This document shows positions 1 through 6,723 of a stretch of DNA of 12,709 nucleotides, one piece after another. Position 1 is the first letter of the stretch. Every line of letters starts with the position of its first letter. Where the stretch lies: contig JAFATL010000183.1 of assembly GCA_019243975.1 (NCBI GenBank), positions 1 to 12,709 on the forward strand. The letters run 5' to 3'. Position numbers and translations under genes: made by a program. The notes below the pieces were generated by a model. It did not search any database, had not been told where the DNA came from, and worked only from the letters and a program-made list of their open reading frames with translations. The DNA comes from Actinomycetota bacterium (lineage in GTDB: Bacteria; Actinomycetota; Acidimicrobiia; Acidimicrobiales; JAFATL01).

Positions 1-370
1 GGGGCTTGGGCACCTTGTCGGTGTACGGGCGCAGGCGCTTGCCCCGCCCGCCCGCCATCACCATCGCCACCGGCGCCGGCCCGTCAGGCGAACGGGGCTG
101 CACGTCGACCAGCTTGCCGTCGTCGACCTCGACCGTGATCGGCAGCCTCGACGCGCGCGCCAACCGCTTCGCCATCACCGACGACACGGGCGCCGTCTCG
201 TCAGCGCCGCGCATGAGCGCATGGCGGATGTCGGTGTCGCTCACCGTGCCCAGCACCTGCCGACGCCCGTCGACGACCACGCCCGCGCCCCGGTGATTGG
301 CGTTCACGCGCGCCAGCGCGTCGATGAGCGCGTCGTCGGGCCGCACGATGAACGGGCGGACGTCAGCCAC
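1..370 (-). CDS. CBS-domain sugar-phosphate nucleotidyltransferase (3' end outside window)
   Basis: About 123 N-terminal residues are visible. Residues ~4-65 look like one CBS motif, with VVDGRRQVLGTVSDTDIRHA in the position of the usual VVD..G.lvGt.tDgDiR signature. Residues 105-113 (MAGGRGKRL) followed by RPYTDKVPKP form the nucleotide-binding start of an NTP_transferase domain. The family transfers NMP to a sugar 1-phosphate; CBS-containing members include the glucosamine-1-phosphate guanylyltransferase PtmE. The CBS part is short: after the first motif only ~35 residues precede the transferase, so the usual second CBS repeat seems truncated. The GTG start at 370 overlaps the murG stop by 8 nt (GTGGCTGA), which fixes the start and implies translational coupling. 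Substrate unknown; a role in cell-envelope sugar activation is inferred from the murG coupling. Confidence 0.85.
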   Translation of the reverse strand, partial: MADVRPFIVRPDDALIDALARVNANHRGAGVVVDGRRQVLGTVSDTDIRHALMRGADETAPVSSVMAKRLARASRLPITVEVDDGKLVDVQPRSPDGPAPVAMVMAGGRGKRLRPYTDKVPKP

Positions 371-1487
371 GCGTCCCCGCCAGTTCCAGCACCCACGCGG
401 CCAGGTCGTCGGCCGCCCGGGGCCGGGCCACGCCGTGAGCGGCCGTGCTCATGCGGTCGAGCTCAACGCGGTCGTCGAGCAACCGCTCGACCATCGGGCC
501 CAGGTGGTCGGCGGTGGCCTGCTCGTCGCGCACCATCAATGCTGCCCCCGGCTCGACCAGCACCGACGCGTTCACGGCCTGGTGGTCGTCGGGAGCGTAG
601 GGATAGGGCACGAGCACGGCCGGCAGGCCCGTCACCGCCAGCTCGGCCACGGTGCCGGCGCCCGCCCGGCACACCGTCAGGTCGGCGGCCGCGTAGGCCG
701 TCTCGATGCGGTCGAAGAACGACACGCAGCGGGCCACCGACGAGCCGCCGCTGTCGGCCAGCGCCTGCTCCACCGTGTCGGCGTGGGCGCGGCCCGCCTT
801 CACGACGAGCCGCACGTCGCGCCGGTGCCGCCACCGGGCCGCCAGCCCGACGGCCGCTTCGTTGAGCCGCAGCGATCCTTGACTGCCGCCGTTCACCAGC
901 ACCATGGCCACCTCGGGCGCGAGGTCGAACTCGCGCCGGGCCTCGGGCCGCAGCGCGCCGCGGTTGAACCCCGCCATGTCGGCGCTCAACGGCATGCCGA
1001 CAGTGCGCGTCGGCTGCTTGAACGACGCCTTGGCCTGGTCGAACGCCAGCGCCACGTTGGGCGTGAACCGGGCCGCCAGCTTGTTGGCCCGCCCCGCCAC
1101 CGCCCCCGACTCGTGGATGAGCGACGGCACCCGCGCCGTGCGAGCGGCGACGACCAGCGGGATGCCCGCGTACCCGCCCATGCCCACCGCCACGTCGACG
1201 CCCTCGGCGCGCAGCAGGCGCCGGCACTGCCACGTGGCGCGCGGGAAGGCGTACGGCAGCTTGGCGCGCGACCTCCCAGCGAACGGCACCATGTCGACGA
1301 ACGCCACCCGGTGCCCGGCGTCGGGGATGAGCCGGCTCTCCAGACCCCGTCGGGTCCCGACGAACACGATGCGCACGTCGGGGCGGGCCCGCTGCAGCGC
1401 TTCGGCCAGCGCCAATCCCGGATAGATGTGCCCGCCCGTCCCGCCGGCGGCAATTGCCACAGAAGGGGCGTGTTCGCTGACCGACAT
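363..1487 (-). CDS. murG: UDP-GlcNAc:lipid I N-acetylglucosaminyltransferase MurG
   Basis: The 374-aa protein has the length and motifs of MurG, the membrane-associated GT-B enzyme that adds GlcNAc to lipid I to make lipid II. Visible motifs are the G-loop GGTGGHIYPG (15-24), GMGGYAGIP (102-110), a second G-loop GGSQGSLRLN (200-209), CRAGAGTVAEL (273-283) and DDHQAVNA (300-307), the last two contacting the UDP-GlcNAc donor in known structures. Residues 125-135 (HESGAVAGRAN) replace the usual HEQNAVPG..N, a mild divergence. It is the first gene of its transcript and is coupled to a nucleotidyltransferase rather than following ftsW as in a classical dcw cluster, so a MurG paralogue is possible though less likely. 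The ATG at 1487 has no convincing Shine-Dalgarno; a TANNNT box lies 9 nt upstream. Confidence 0.9.
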   Translation of the reverse strand: MSVSEHAPSVAIAAGGTGGHIYPGLALAEALQRARPDVRIVFVGTRRGLESRLIPDAGHRVAFVDMVPFAGRSRAKLPYAFPRATWQCRRLLRAEGVDVAVGMGGYAGIPLVVAARTARVPSLIHESGAVAGRANKLAARFTPNVALAFDQAKASFKQPTRTVGMPLSADMAGFNRGALRPEARREFDLAPEVAMVLVNGGSQGSLRLNEAAVGLAARWRHRRDVRLVVKAGRAHADTVEQALADSGGSSVARCVSFFDRIETAYAAADLTVCRAGAGTVAELAVTGLPAVLVPYPYAPDDHQAVNASVLVEPGAALMVRDEQATADHLGPMVERLLDDRVELDRMSTAAHGVARPRAADDLAAWVLELAGTRG

Positions 1488-1496
1488 CGCCCGGCG

Positions 1497-1502
1497 AACG
1501 TA
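1497..1502 (-). promoter_or_regulatory. Possible -10 box of murG
   Basis: Read on the minus strand this is TACGTT, a TANNNT match ending 9 nt before the murG ATG. It would give a leader of only two or three bases. No clear -35 is visible. It is a weak call made mainly because other genes here show the same arrangement. Confidence 0.3.
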
Positions 1503-1535
1503 CTAGCCGTCGCCACCCACGGCGTTCCTCACCAA

Positions 1536-1579
1536 TGACTAGTCACAATTGACTACGGCAATTTGGACATCAATGACTA
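1536..1579. repeat. TGACTA repeats with a 10-bp palindrome in the murG/zinc-ribbon divergent region
   Basis: TGACTA occurs three times on the plus strand, at 1536-1541, 1550-1555 and 1574-1579. The first copy is part of the perfect palindrome TGACTAGTCA (1536-1545). The stretch is an AT-rich island in the 122-nt divergent gap between murG and the zinc-ribbon gene. This looks like an operator, but no cognate regulator is known. The core GACTAGTC recurs at 7387-7394. Confidence 0.45.
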
Positions 1580-1609
1580 TTCCGCGCCGGGTGGGAAGGT
1601 GGTCCCCTG

Positions 1610-1945
1610 ATGGCAACGACTCTTGCGGGGGCGAGGGGAAATCAGGTGCAGATGACAGAGGAACGTCCAGGGCGGGGGCCCGTCGAGCGACCGTCGCTCG
1701 GCTGCCGGAACTGCGGCGCATCGATGCCGCTGTCCCGGACGGTGGTCCTCGGCAACCACGAGCGCATGTTGCAGTGCGCGGAGTGCGGCACGATCACCCG
1801 CTGGTCGCTCTCGGCGGTGCACGACCTGGGCGAGGGCGACGTGGCCGACCTGCGCGACGCCATCGACCTGCGTGACGAGAAGGTCATCGACCTCGACCTC
1901 GAGGTGGGCGAGCACACGTCGCGCACCAACGGCCGCAGCCACTAG
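1610..1945 (+). CDS. Small zinc-ribbon protein of unknown function
   Basis: The product is up to 111 aa. Two CxxC pairs, C32/C35 (GCRNCGAS) and C56/C59 (QCAECGTI), about 20 residues apart, form a probable zinc ribbon. It is followed by an acidic C-terminal tail rich in Asp and Glu (residues ~70-100). There is no signal peptide or membrane segment, so it is probably cytoplasmic. I do not recognise the family. The ATG at 1610 has AGGTGG seven bases upstream; a GTG at 1646 (after GAGGGG) and an ATG at 1652 are alternatives, and the first ~20 codons have less GC at third positions than the rest, so the start is uncertain. It is divergent from murG and convergent with the GH15 gene; its TAG stop overlaps that gene's stop. 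Confidence 0.7.
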   Translation: MATTLAGARGNQVQMTEERPGRGPVERPSLGCRNCGASMPLSRTVVLGNHERMLQCAECGTITRWSLSAVHDLGEGDVADLRDAIDLRDEKVIDLDLEVGEHTSRTNGRSH

Positions 1946-3792
1946 GGCCCGGCCAACCCCGACTCGGCGGGCGGCGCGGCGTCGTCCTCGGCCGCCCGCG
2001 CTGCCATGGCCGCCCGACCGTCGGACGCGGCCAGGTTGCGCGCCGTGTTCACCAGCGACACGTGGGAGAACGCTTGTGGGAAGTTGCCCACCAGCCGGTT
2101 CGCAACCGGGTCGTACTCCTCCGACAGCAGCCCGACGTCGTTGGTCAGGCCGACCAACCGCTCGAACAGCGTCCGGGCCTCGTCGGTACGGCCCTGCATG
2201 ATGAGGTTGTCGGCCATCCAGAACGTGCACGCGAGGAACACGCCTTCGCCGGGCGGCAGGCCGTCGACCTCGGCCGAGCTGGCCTCGTGGTACCGCAACA
2301 CGAACCCGTCGCGCGTGAGGTCGCGCTCGATCGCCGCCACCGTTCCCTTCACCCGCTCGTCGGTGGCAGGCAGGAACCCCACCAGCGGCATCATCAGCAG
2401 CGACGCGTCGAGCTGATCCGACCCGTAGTACTGCGTGAACGAGTTGCGGTTGGCGTCGTACCCGTTCTTGCACACGTCGGCATGGATGGCGTCGCGCAGC
2501 CGGCGCCACTCGTCGACGGGCCCGTCGTTGCCAAACCGTTCGACGGCCTTCACGGCGCGGTCCACCGCCACCCACGCCATTACCTTCGAGTGGGTGAAGT
2601 GCCGGCGCGGCCCCCGCACCTCCCAGATGCCTTCGTCGGGCCGCGTCCACGCCCCCTCGACGAAACCCACCAGCGCCCGCTCCAGGTTCCACGCCGCCTC
2701 GTCGGGGACGATGCCGGCGCCCCGGGCCTGGTGCATGGCGTCGAGCACCTCGCCGTACACGTCGAGCTGGAACTGCCCGAAGGCGGCATTGCCGATGCGG
2801 ACCGGAGACGAGTCCTCGTAGCCGGGCAGCCACGGCACCTCCATCTCGAACAGCCGCCGCTCACCCGCCGGCCCGTACATGATCTGGAGGGCGGCGGGAT
2901 CGCCGGCGACGGCGCGTAGCAGCCAGTCGCGCCAGGCCGCCGCCTCCTCGACGTACCCGGCGCCGAGCAGCGCCCACAGCGTGAAGGTGGCGTCGCGCAG
3001 CCAGCAGAAGCGGTAGTCCCAGTTGCGCACGCCGCCCAGGTGCTCGGGCAGCGACGTGGTGGCGGCAGCGACGATGCCGCCCGTGGGCGCGTACGTCAGC
3101 GCCTTCAACGTCTCCAGCGAGCGCAGCACGATCGGCCGGTAGGGGCTGTCCCGGGGGAACTCGCACTGCTCGGCCCAGCGCGTCCACCACTGCTCGATCT
3201 CGCGCACCGCATGGGTGGCGTCGATGGCGCGGGGCGGCGGCTCCGTCGACGGGCACCACGTGAGCACGAACGGCACGTGCTGGCCCTCCGACACCGAGAA
3301 CTCGGCCACGGTCGTGAGGTTCTCGCCGTGGGGGCGCACGCCACTGCGCAGCCACAACGACTCGGGACCGGCGACCATCATCAGGTCGCCGTCGACGCGC
3401 CGCACCCAGGGCACGATCGACCCGTAGTCGTAGCGGACGACGAGCTCCATGCGCATCGGCACGCGCCCGCGCACCCCTTCGACGACGCGCACGACCTCGG
3501 GGTACTCGACGCGCGGCGACATGCAGTCGACCACGCGCACGGTGCCCTCTTCGGTGACGAACTCCGTCTCCAACACCAGGGTCTCGCCGCGGTAGCGACG
3601 GGTCACGCGCTTCACGCCGCCCGCCGGCGCGATCTGCCAGTGCCCGTGCGATTCGTCGCCGAGCAGCGCCGCGAAGCAGGCGCCGCCGTCGAAACGGGGC
3701 AGGCACAACCAGTCGATGCTGCCCGTCTTGCTCACCAGCGCGGCGGTGTGGGTGTCGCCGATGAGCGCGTAGTCCTCGATCGGCGTCGACAT
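1942..3792 (-). CDS. GH15 family glycoside hydrolase (glucoamylase or trehalase)
   Basis: This 616-aa protein matches two-domain bacterial GH15 enzymes, with an N-terminal beta-sandwich domain (about 1-200, starting IEDYALIGDTHTAALV) and an (alpha/alpha)6 catalytic domain (about 215-590). Conserved stretches include GGVRNWDYRFCWLRD (253-267), DEGIWE (386-391, the region of the catalytic acid) and SEEYDP (557-562, the region of the catalytic base). Family members release glucose from alpha-1,4-glucans or hydrolyse trehalose; a mycobacterial homologue is a trehalase, and sequence alone cannot settle the substrate. There is no signal peptide, so a cytoplasmic role in glycogen or trehalose turnover is inferred. 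The ATG at 3792 is chosen because homology begins there and it lies five bases after the upstream YjbQ stop. It is the last gene of the four-gene operon. Confidence 0.92.
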   Translation of the reverse strand: MSTPIEDYALIGDTHTAALVSKTGSIDWLCLPRFDGGACFAALLGDESHGHWQIAPAGGVKRVTRRYRGETLVLETEFVTEEGTVRVVDCMSPRVEYPEVVRVVEGVRGRVPMRMELVVRYDYGSIVPWVRRVDGDLMMVAGPESLWLRSGVRPHGENLTTVAEFSVSEGQHVPFVLTWCPSTEPPPRAIDATHAVREIEQWWTRWAEQCEFPRDSPYRPIVLRSLETLKALTYAPTGGIVAAATTSLPEHLGGVRNWDYRFCWLRDATFTLWALLGAGYVEEAAAWRDWLLRAVAGDPAALQIMYGPAGERRLFEMEVPWLPGYEDSSPVRIGNAAFGQFQLDVYGEVLDAMHQARGAGIVPDEAAWNLERALVGFVEGAWTRPDEGIWEVRGPRRHFTHSKVMAWVAVDRAVKAVERFGNDGPVDEWRRLRDAIHADVCKNGYDANRNSFTQYYGSDQLDASLLMMPLVGFLPATDERVKGTVAAIERDLTRDGFVLRYHEASSAEVDGLPPGEGVFLACTFWMADNLIMQGRTDEARTLFERLVGLTNDVGLLSEEYDPVANRLVGNFPQAFSHVSLVNTARNLAASDGRAAMAARAAEDDAAPPAESGLAGP

Positions 3793-3797
3793 CGCGT

Positions 3798-4202
3798 TCA
3801 GCCGCCGGAGACGAAGCTCAGCCGCACCCGGCGCCGCGGGTTGTCCTCGTTGGTGTCGACCAGCACGACGTGCTGCCACGTGCCCAGCGCCATCTGGCCG
3901 TCGAGCACCGGGACGGTCAACGACGGGCTGAGCAGGGCGGGCAGCAGGTGGTCGGCGCCGTGGCCGGGCGACCCGTGGCGGTGGGTGTAGCGGTCGTCGC
4001 GCGGCAACAGCCGGTCGAGCAGCTCGCGCAGGTCGGGTTCGGAACCGTCGCCCAGCTCGATCACGGCGATGCCGGCGGTGGCGTGGGGCACGAACACGTG
4101 CAGCAGGCCGTCGCCTTCACCCCGGCAGAACTCGGCCGCGGCGGGCGTCAGATCGACGTACCAGCGGCCGGTGGTGTCGAGGGTGAGCTCCTCGGACCGC
4201 AT
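3798..4202 (-). CDS. YjbQ/UPF0047 family protein
   Basis: The 134-aa protein is the normal size for the UPF0047 (YjbQ) family. Conserved features are HVFVPHATAGIAV (35-47), the His-rich stretch HRHGSPGHGADHLLPALL (74-91) and LDGQMALGTWQHVVLVDTNED (100-120), equivalent to the family's LGTWQ.i...E. The family forms small trimers with a possible metal site; it has been annotated as a secondary thiamine-phosphate synthase from weak activity, but its physiological role is not settled. It sits between the crotonase (4-nt gap) and GH15 (5-nt gap), so all three are probably co-transcribed. The start is the ATG straight after the crotonase stop. Confidence 0.88.
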   Translation of the reverse strand: MRSEELTLDTTGRWYVDLTPAAAEFCRGEGDGLLHVFVPHATAGIAVIELGDGSEPDLRELLDRLLPRDDRYTHRHGSPGHGADHLLPALLSPSLTVPVLDGQMALGTWQHVVLVDTNEDNPRRRVRLSFVSGG

Positions 4203-4206
4203 CCCG

Positions 4207-5061
4207 TCAGAGCGACGGTTCTGCGTTCGACTCGACGTCGCCCACCGACGAATGCGCCGGAGGCTCCGACGACGACGGCGGCGGCGGCTGCTGCTCGAAG
4301 CTGCCGTGCCGGCCGGCGCCGGCGACGAAGCGCTTGGCGCCTTCCTGGGCCTCGCCCGAGCGGATGACGTCGAGCCCGAGGTGGCGCTCGTTCACCAACG
4401 CCTCGGCCAACGTCATCGACCACTGCTCGTACGACGACTCGCGGTCGGACCGCATGCACAACGGCGGGAAGGCGGCGATCTCGTGCGCCATCGCCACCGC
4501 TTCGGGCAACGCCTGGCCCGGCTCGACGAGGCGGTTGGCCAGCCCCATCGTGCGCGCTTCGTCGCCGGAGACGCCGCGCCCGGTGAGGATCATGTCGAGG
4601 GCGTGGCTGTGGCCGATCAACCGGGGCAGGCGCACGGTGCCGCCGTCGATCAACGGCACGCCCCACCGCCGGCAGTACACGCCGAACACGGCGTCGCGCG
4701 CCGCCACGCGCAGGTCGCACCAGATGGCCAGCTCCAGCCCGCCCGCGACGGCGTGGCCCTCGACCGCCGCGATCACCGGCTTCGACAACAGCATGTAGGT
4801 CGGGCCCATCGGGCCGTCGCCGGCGCGCCGCACCCGCGTGGCCGGGCCGTCGGCCACCGCTTTGAGGTCGGCGCCGGCGCAGAACGTGCCGTTGGCCCCG
4901 GTGAGGACAGCGACCGCCAGCTCGTCGTCGGCGTCAAACGCGCGGAAGGCGTCGGCCAATGCGAGCGACGTCGGGCCGTCGACGGCGTTGCGCACCTCGG
5001 GCCGGTCGATGGTGACGACGAGGACGTCGCCGTCGCGGTCGGTGCGCACGGTGTCGGTCAT
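4207..5061 (-). CDS. Enoyl-CoA hydratase/isomerase (crotonase) family protein
   Basis: A 284-aa crotonase-fold protein. The CoA-binding oxyanion-hole segments are CAGADLK (61-67) and EGHAVAGGLELAIWCDLRVA (101-120). E110 corresponds to catalytic Glu144 of rat mitochondrial enoyl-CoA hydratase. The second catalytic glutamate, Glu164, is replaced: FGVYCRRWGVPLIDGG (126-141) has Cys130 there. True hydratase activity is therefore doubtful and the substrate is unknown. The C-terminus carries a ~30-residue Gln/Pro/Ser-rich tail (256-284) that is not part of the fold. The start is preceded by GGGGCG, and the rhodanese stop is 10 nt upstream. It is the second gene of the rhodanese-crotonase-YjbQ-GH15 operon. 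Confidence 0.9.
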   Translation of the reverse strand: MTDTVRTDRDGDVLVVTIDRPEVRNAVDGPTSLALADAFRAFDADDELAVAVLTGANGTFCAGADLKAVADGPATRVRRAGDGPMGPTYMLLSKPVIAAVEGHAVAGGLELAIWCDLRVAARDAVFGVYCRRWGVPLIDGGTVRLPRLIGHSHALDMILTGRGVSGDEARTMGLANRLVEPGQALPEAVAMAHEIAAFPPLCMRSDRESSYEQWSMTLAEALVNERHLGLDVIRSGEAQEGAKRFVAGAGRHGSFEQQPPPPSSSEPPAHSSVGDVESNAEPSL

Positions 5062-5071
5062 CGCCCCGCGC

Positions 5072-5413
5072 TCACTCCGTCGGCGGGCCCGACTCGAACG
5101 GCCGGCCTTCCTTCACCCATCCCCCGGTACCGCCCGCCACCGACACGGCGTCGACGCCGACCTGGCGCAGAGCGGTGGCGGCGTTCAGGCTGCGCCCGCC
5201 GCCCTGGCAGATCACGTAGACGCGGTCGCCGGTGGGGATCTCCTCCCACCGCTGCTGCAGCTCGGACATGGGGATGAGCCGGACCCCGGCCACGTGCGCC
5301 CGCTCGTATTCGTCGCGCTCGCGCACGTCGACGACGACCTTGCCCTCCTGCAGGGCCGTGGCCAGCTCGTCGAACCCGACCTCGGGCGCTCGTTCCTCGG
5401 CGGCGTCGCTCAT
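5072..5413 (-). CDS. Single-domain rhodanese-like protein
   Basis: The 113-aa protein is essentially one rhodanese domain, the size of GlpE-type enzymes. It has the CH2A-like motif VDVRERDEYERAHVAG (28-43) and the active-site loop ICQGGGRS with catalytic Cys69. Such proteins move sulfane sulfur via a Cys persulfide; the acceptor here is unknown. There is no export signal, so it is cytoplasmic. It is the first gene of the four-gene operon. The ATG follows GGCGGGG closely, and TAGTTT lies 9 nt upstream, so the message could have almost no leader. Confidence 0.88.
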   Translation of the reverse strand: MSDAAEERAPEVGFDELATALQEGKVVVDVRERDEYERAHVAGVRLIPMSELQQRWEEIPTGDRVYVICQGGGRSLNAATALRQVGVDAVSVAGGTGGWVKEGRPFESGPPTE

Positions 5414-5422
5414 ACCCCGCCG

Positions 5423-5428
5423 AAACTA
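5423..5428 (-). promoter_or_regulatory. Possible -10 box of the rhodanese-GH15 operon
   Basis: On the minus strand this reads TAGTTT (TANNNT), 9 nt before the rhodanese ATG, and it falls in the short gap after pdxH. No -35 is recognisable. The same hexamer precedes hemE. Confidence 0.35.
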
Positions 5429-5436
5429 GCCCCGAC

Positions 5437-5452
5437 GGCGCCTTTGGGCGCC
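5437..5452 (-). terminator. Possible hairpin terminator after pdxH
   Basis: GGCGCC, four loop bases and GGCGCC again form a 6-bp GC stem that begins within the last base of the pdxH stop codon. No U-run follows, so intrinsic termination would be weak. Its place between pdxH and a candidate promoter for the next operon is the main support. Confidence 0.3.
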
Positions 5453-6048
5453 TACGGGGCCAGGCACTCCACCTTCCAGCCGTCACCATCGCGGGTGTGC
5501 CGCTCACGGTCGTGGAGGCGGTCGTCCTTGTGGGTCCAGAACTCGATCGTCACGGGCAGGACCCGCAAGCCACCCCAGAACGGCGGGCGGGGCACCGTGT
5601 CGCCGGGCCAGCGGGCGGTCAGCTCGGCCACCTTGTCCTCGAGGACCTGGCGGCTGGTGATGACGCCGCTCTGGGGCGACGCCCACGCGCTGATCCGGCT
5701 GCCCGGCGGCCGGGACGCGAAGTACGCGTCGGACTCCTCGGCGCTCACCCGCTCGACCGGGCCCGTCACCCGCACCTGCCGGCCCATCACGTGCCACGGG
5801 AACACCAGCGCGGCCCGCGGGTTGTCGCGCAGCTGCATGCCCTTGTCGCTGTCGTAGTTGGTGAAGAAGGAGAAGCCCCGCTCTTCGACGCCCTTGAGAA
5901 GGACCATGCGGGCGGCGGGGGCGCCGTCGGCCCCGACCGTGGCGAGGGTCATCGCCGTCGGCTCGTGCACGCCGAAGGTGGTGGCCTCGGCCAGCCACTG
6001 CTGGAACTTGGCGATGGGGTCCTCGGCGGGCGCAGGCGGCGAGCTCAT
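5452..6048 (-). CDS. pdxH: Pyridoxine/pyridoxamine 5'-phosphate oxidase
   Basis: This 198-aa protein is a full-length PdxH, the FMN enzyme that oxidises PNP or PMP to pyridoxal 5'-phosphate. Landmarks are RMVLLKG (47-53) and FFTNYDSDKG (61-70) for FMN and phosphate binding, SRPPGSRISAWASPQS (112-127), and the C-terminal signature with PPFWGGLRVLP (155-165), EFW (169-171) and RLHDR (177-181), ending in the typical ..LAP. It acts in the cytoplasm as a dimer. The start is the ATG where homology begins; longer upstream reading in this frame is not coding-like. It is last in the regulator-FlgN-61 aa-PdxH run, 16 nt after the small gene, so a metabolic enzyme shares a transcript with a flagellar chaperone. 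Confidence 0.95.
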   Translation of the reverse strand: MSSPPAPAEDPIAKFQQWLAEATTFGVHEPTAMTLATVGADGAPAARMVLLKGVEERGFSFFTNYDSDKGMQLRDNPRAALVFPWHVMGRQVRVTGPVERVSAEESDAYFASRPPGSRISAWASPQSGVITSRQVLEDKVAELTARWPGDTVPRPPFWGGLRVLPVTIEFWTHKDDRLHDRERHTRDGDGWKVECLAP

Positions 6049-6064
6049 GACGAGCCCCAGCCTG

Positions 6065-6250
6065 TCAGCCCTTGGGGCGGAGGAACTCGACGAGCGGCTT
6101 GGGCACCTGGCGGGCGCCGTACCGCAGCGCCGCCTCGTAGGCGAGCGCCTGCAGCTCGAGGTCGAGCACGGTCGGCTGGTCGCCGTCGGGCGCGCCCGCA
6201 TCGGCGTCGGGCAGGACGGTCGGCCCCGTGTCGTGGGCGTGGTCGTTCAC
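6065..6250 (-). CDS. 61-aa protein of unknown function coupled to flgN
   Basis: The GTG start at 6250 overlaps the flgN TGA in a GTGA arrangement, strong evidence for translation by coupling. Residues 1-27 are Asp/Pro/Gly-rich and probably disordered; residues 28-61 (from TVLDLELQALAYEAAL to VPKPLVEFLRPKG) look like an amphipathic helix followed by a basic end. I do not recognise the family. In many bacteria the neighbour of flgN is the anti-sigma factor flgM, and a sigma-28 gene lies nearby, but I see no FlgM motif. It may be a flagellar partner or a lineage-specific small protein. Confidence 0.6.
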   Translation of the reverse strand: MNDHAHDTGPTVLPDADAGAPDGDQPTVLDLELQALAYEAALRYGARQVPKPLVEFLRPKG

Positions 6251-6660
6251 GTGGTGGCTTCGACCTTCTGGAGGGCGGCCCGGATGTCGTCGACCTTGCA
6301 CGCCAGCAGCCGATGGCTCTCGTCAGCGAGGGCATTGACCTCGACCACGGCGACATCGAGGGCGTGGCGGTGGCGTTCGAACACGCCGTTCCACGGATCG
6401 GGGGCGGCGGCGGCCAGCTCGGCCAGGCTGGGGTTGGGGACGAGGCCGAGATCGATCGCCAGCTCGTCGACGGCGACGGCCCGGGTGAGCTCGGCGCGCT
6501 GCAGCTCGATCATGATCAGCTCGACCTCGCGGGTCGCGCTGGGGAGCCAGCGCACGCGGCCGGCGGCCACCAGCAACTGCTCTTCTGTGAGCTTGAACTG
6601 GAGCAGCTCCAACAGACGCCGCTCCCGCCACAGGATGTCCGACACCTCGCGCAGTCGCAT
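6247..6660 (-). CDS. flgN: FlgN-type flagellar export chaperone
   Basis: A 137-aa, mostly helical protein resembling the FlgN annotated in actinobacteria: LWRERRLLELLQFKLTEEQL at residues 10-29, AAGRVRWLPSATREVE (32-47) and a long C-terminal helix (95-132). FlgN escorts the hook-junction proteins FlgK and FlgL to the flagellar export gate. The start is taken at 6660 because GAGAGGAA lies just before this ATG; an in-frame ATG at 6699 lacks such a site. The neighbouring sigma-28 gene supports a flagellar role. It lies 63 nt downstream of the LuxR-type regulator and is coupled to the 61-aa gene. Helical chaperones are poorly conserved, so identity rests partly on context. Confidence 0.75.
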   Translation of the reverse strand: MRLREVSDILWRERRLLELLQFKLTEEQLLVAAGRVRWLPSATREVELIMIELQRAELTRAVAVDELAIDLGLVPNPSLAELAAAAPDPWNGVFERHRHALDVAVVEVNALADESHRLLACKVDDIRAALQKVEATT

Positions 6661-6723
6661 GGTTCCTCTCAGCAGCCTCCCGGCGTGTTTGATCGACACC
6701 GAGCGGCGCTTCGTAAGCGAAAC

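Noticed and set aside
297..1538. 413-aa open frame on the plus strand opposite murG
   Set aside because: It covers murG antisense, has no domain and shows shadow-frame composition; murG motifs are unambiguous.
2062..2919. 285-aa open frame on the plus strand inside GH15
   Set aside because: It is antisense to the GH15 catalytic domain and has no recognisable features.
4270..4300. GGC-rich simple repeat near the end of the crotonase gene
   Set aside because: It encodes the Pro/Ser/Gln-rich tail and looks like ordinary low-complexity coding sequence, not a separate repeat element.
6707..6719. CGCTT-CGT-AAGCG hairpin between the regulator and flgN
   Set aside because: The stem is only 5 bp with no U-run; too weak to call a terminator, and the two genes are otherwise likely co-transcribed.
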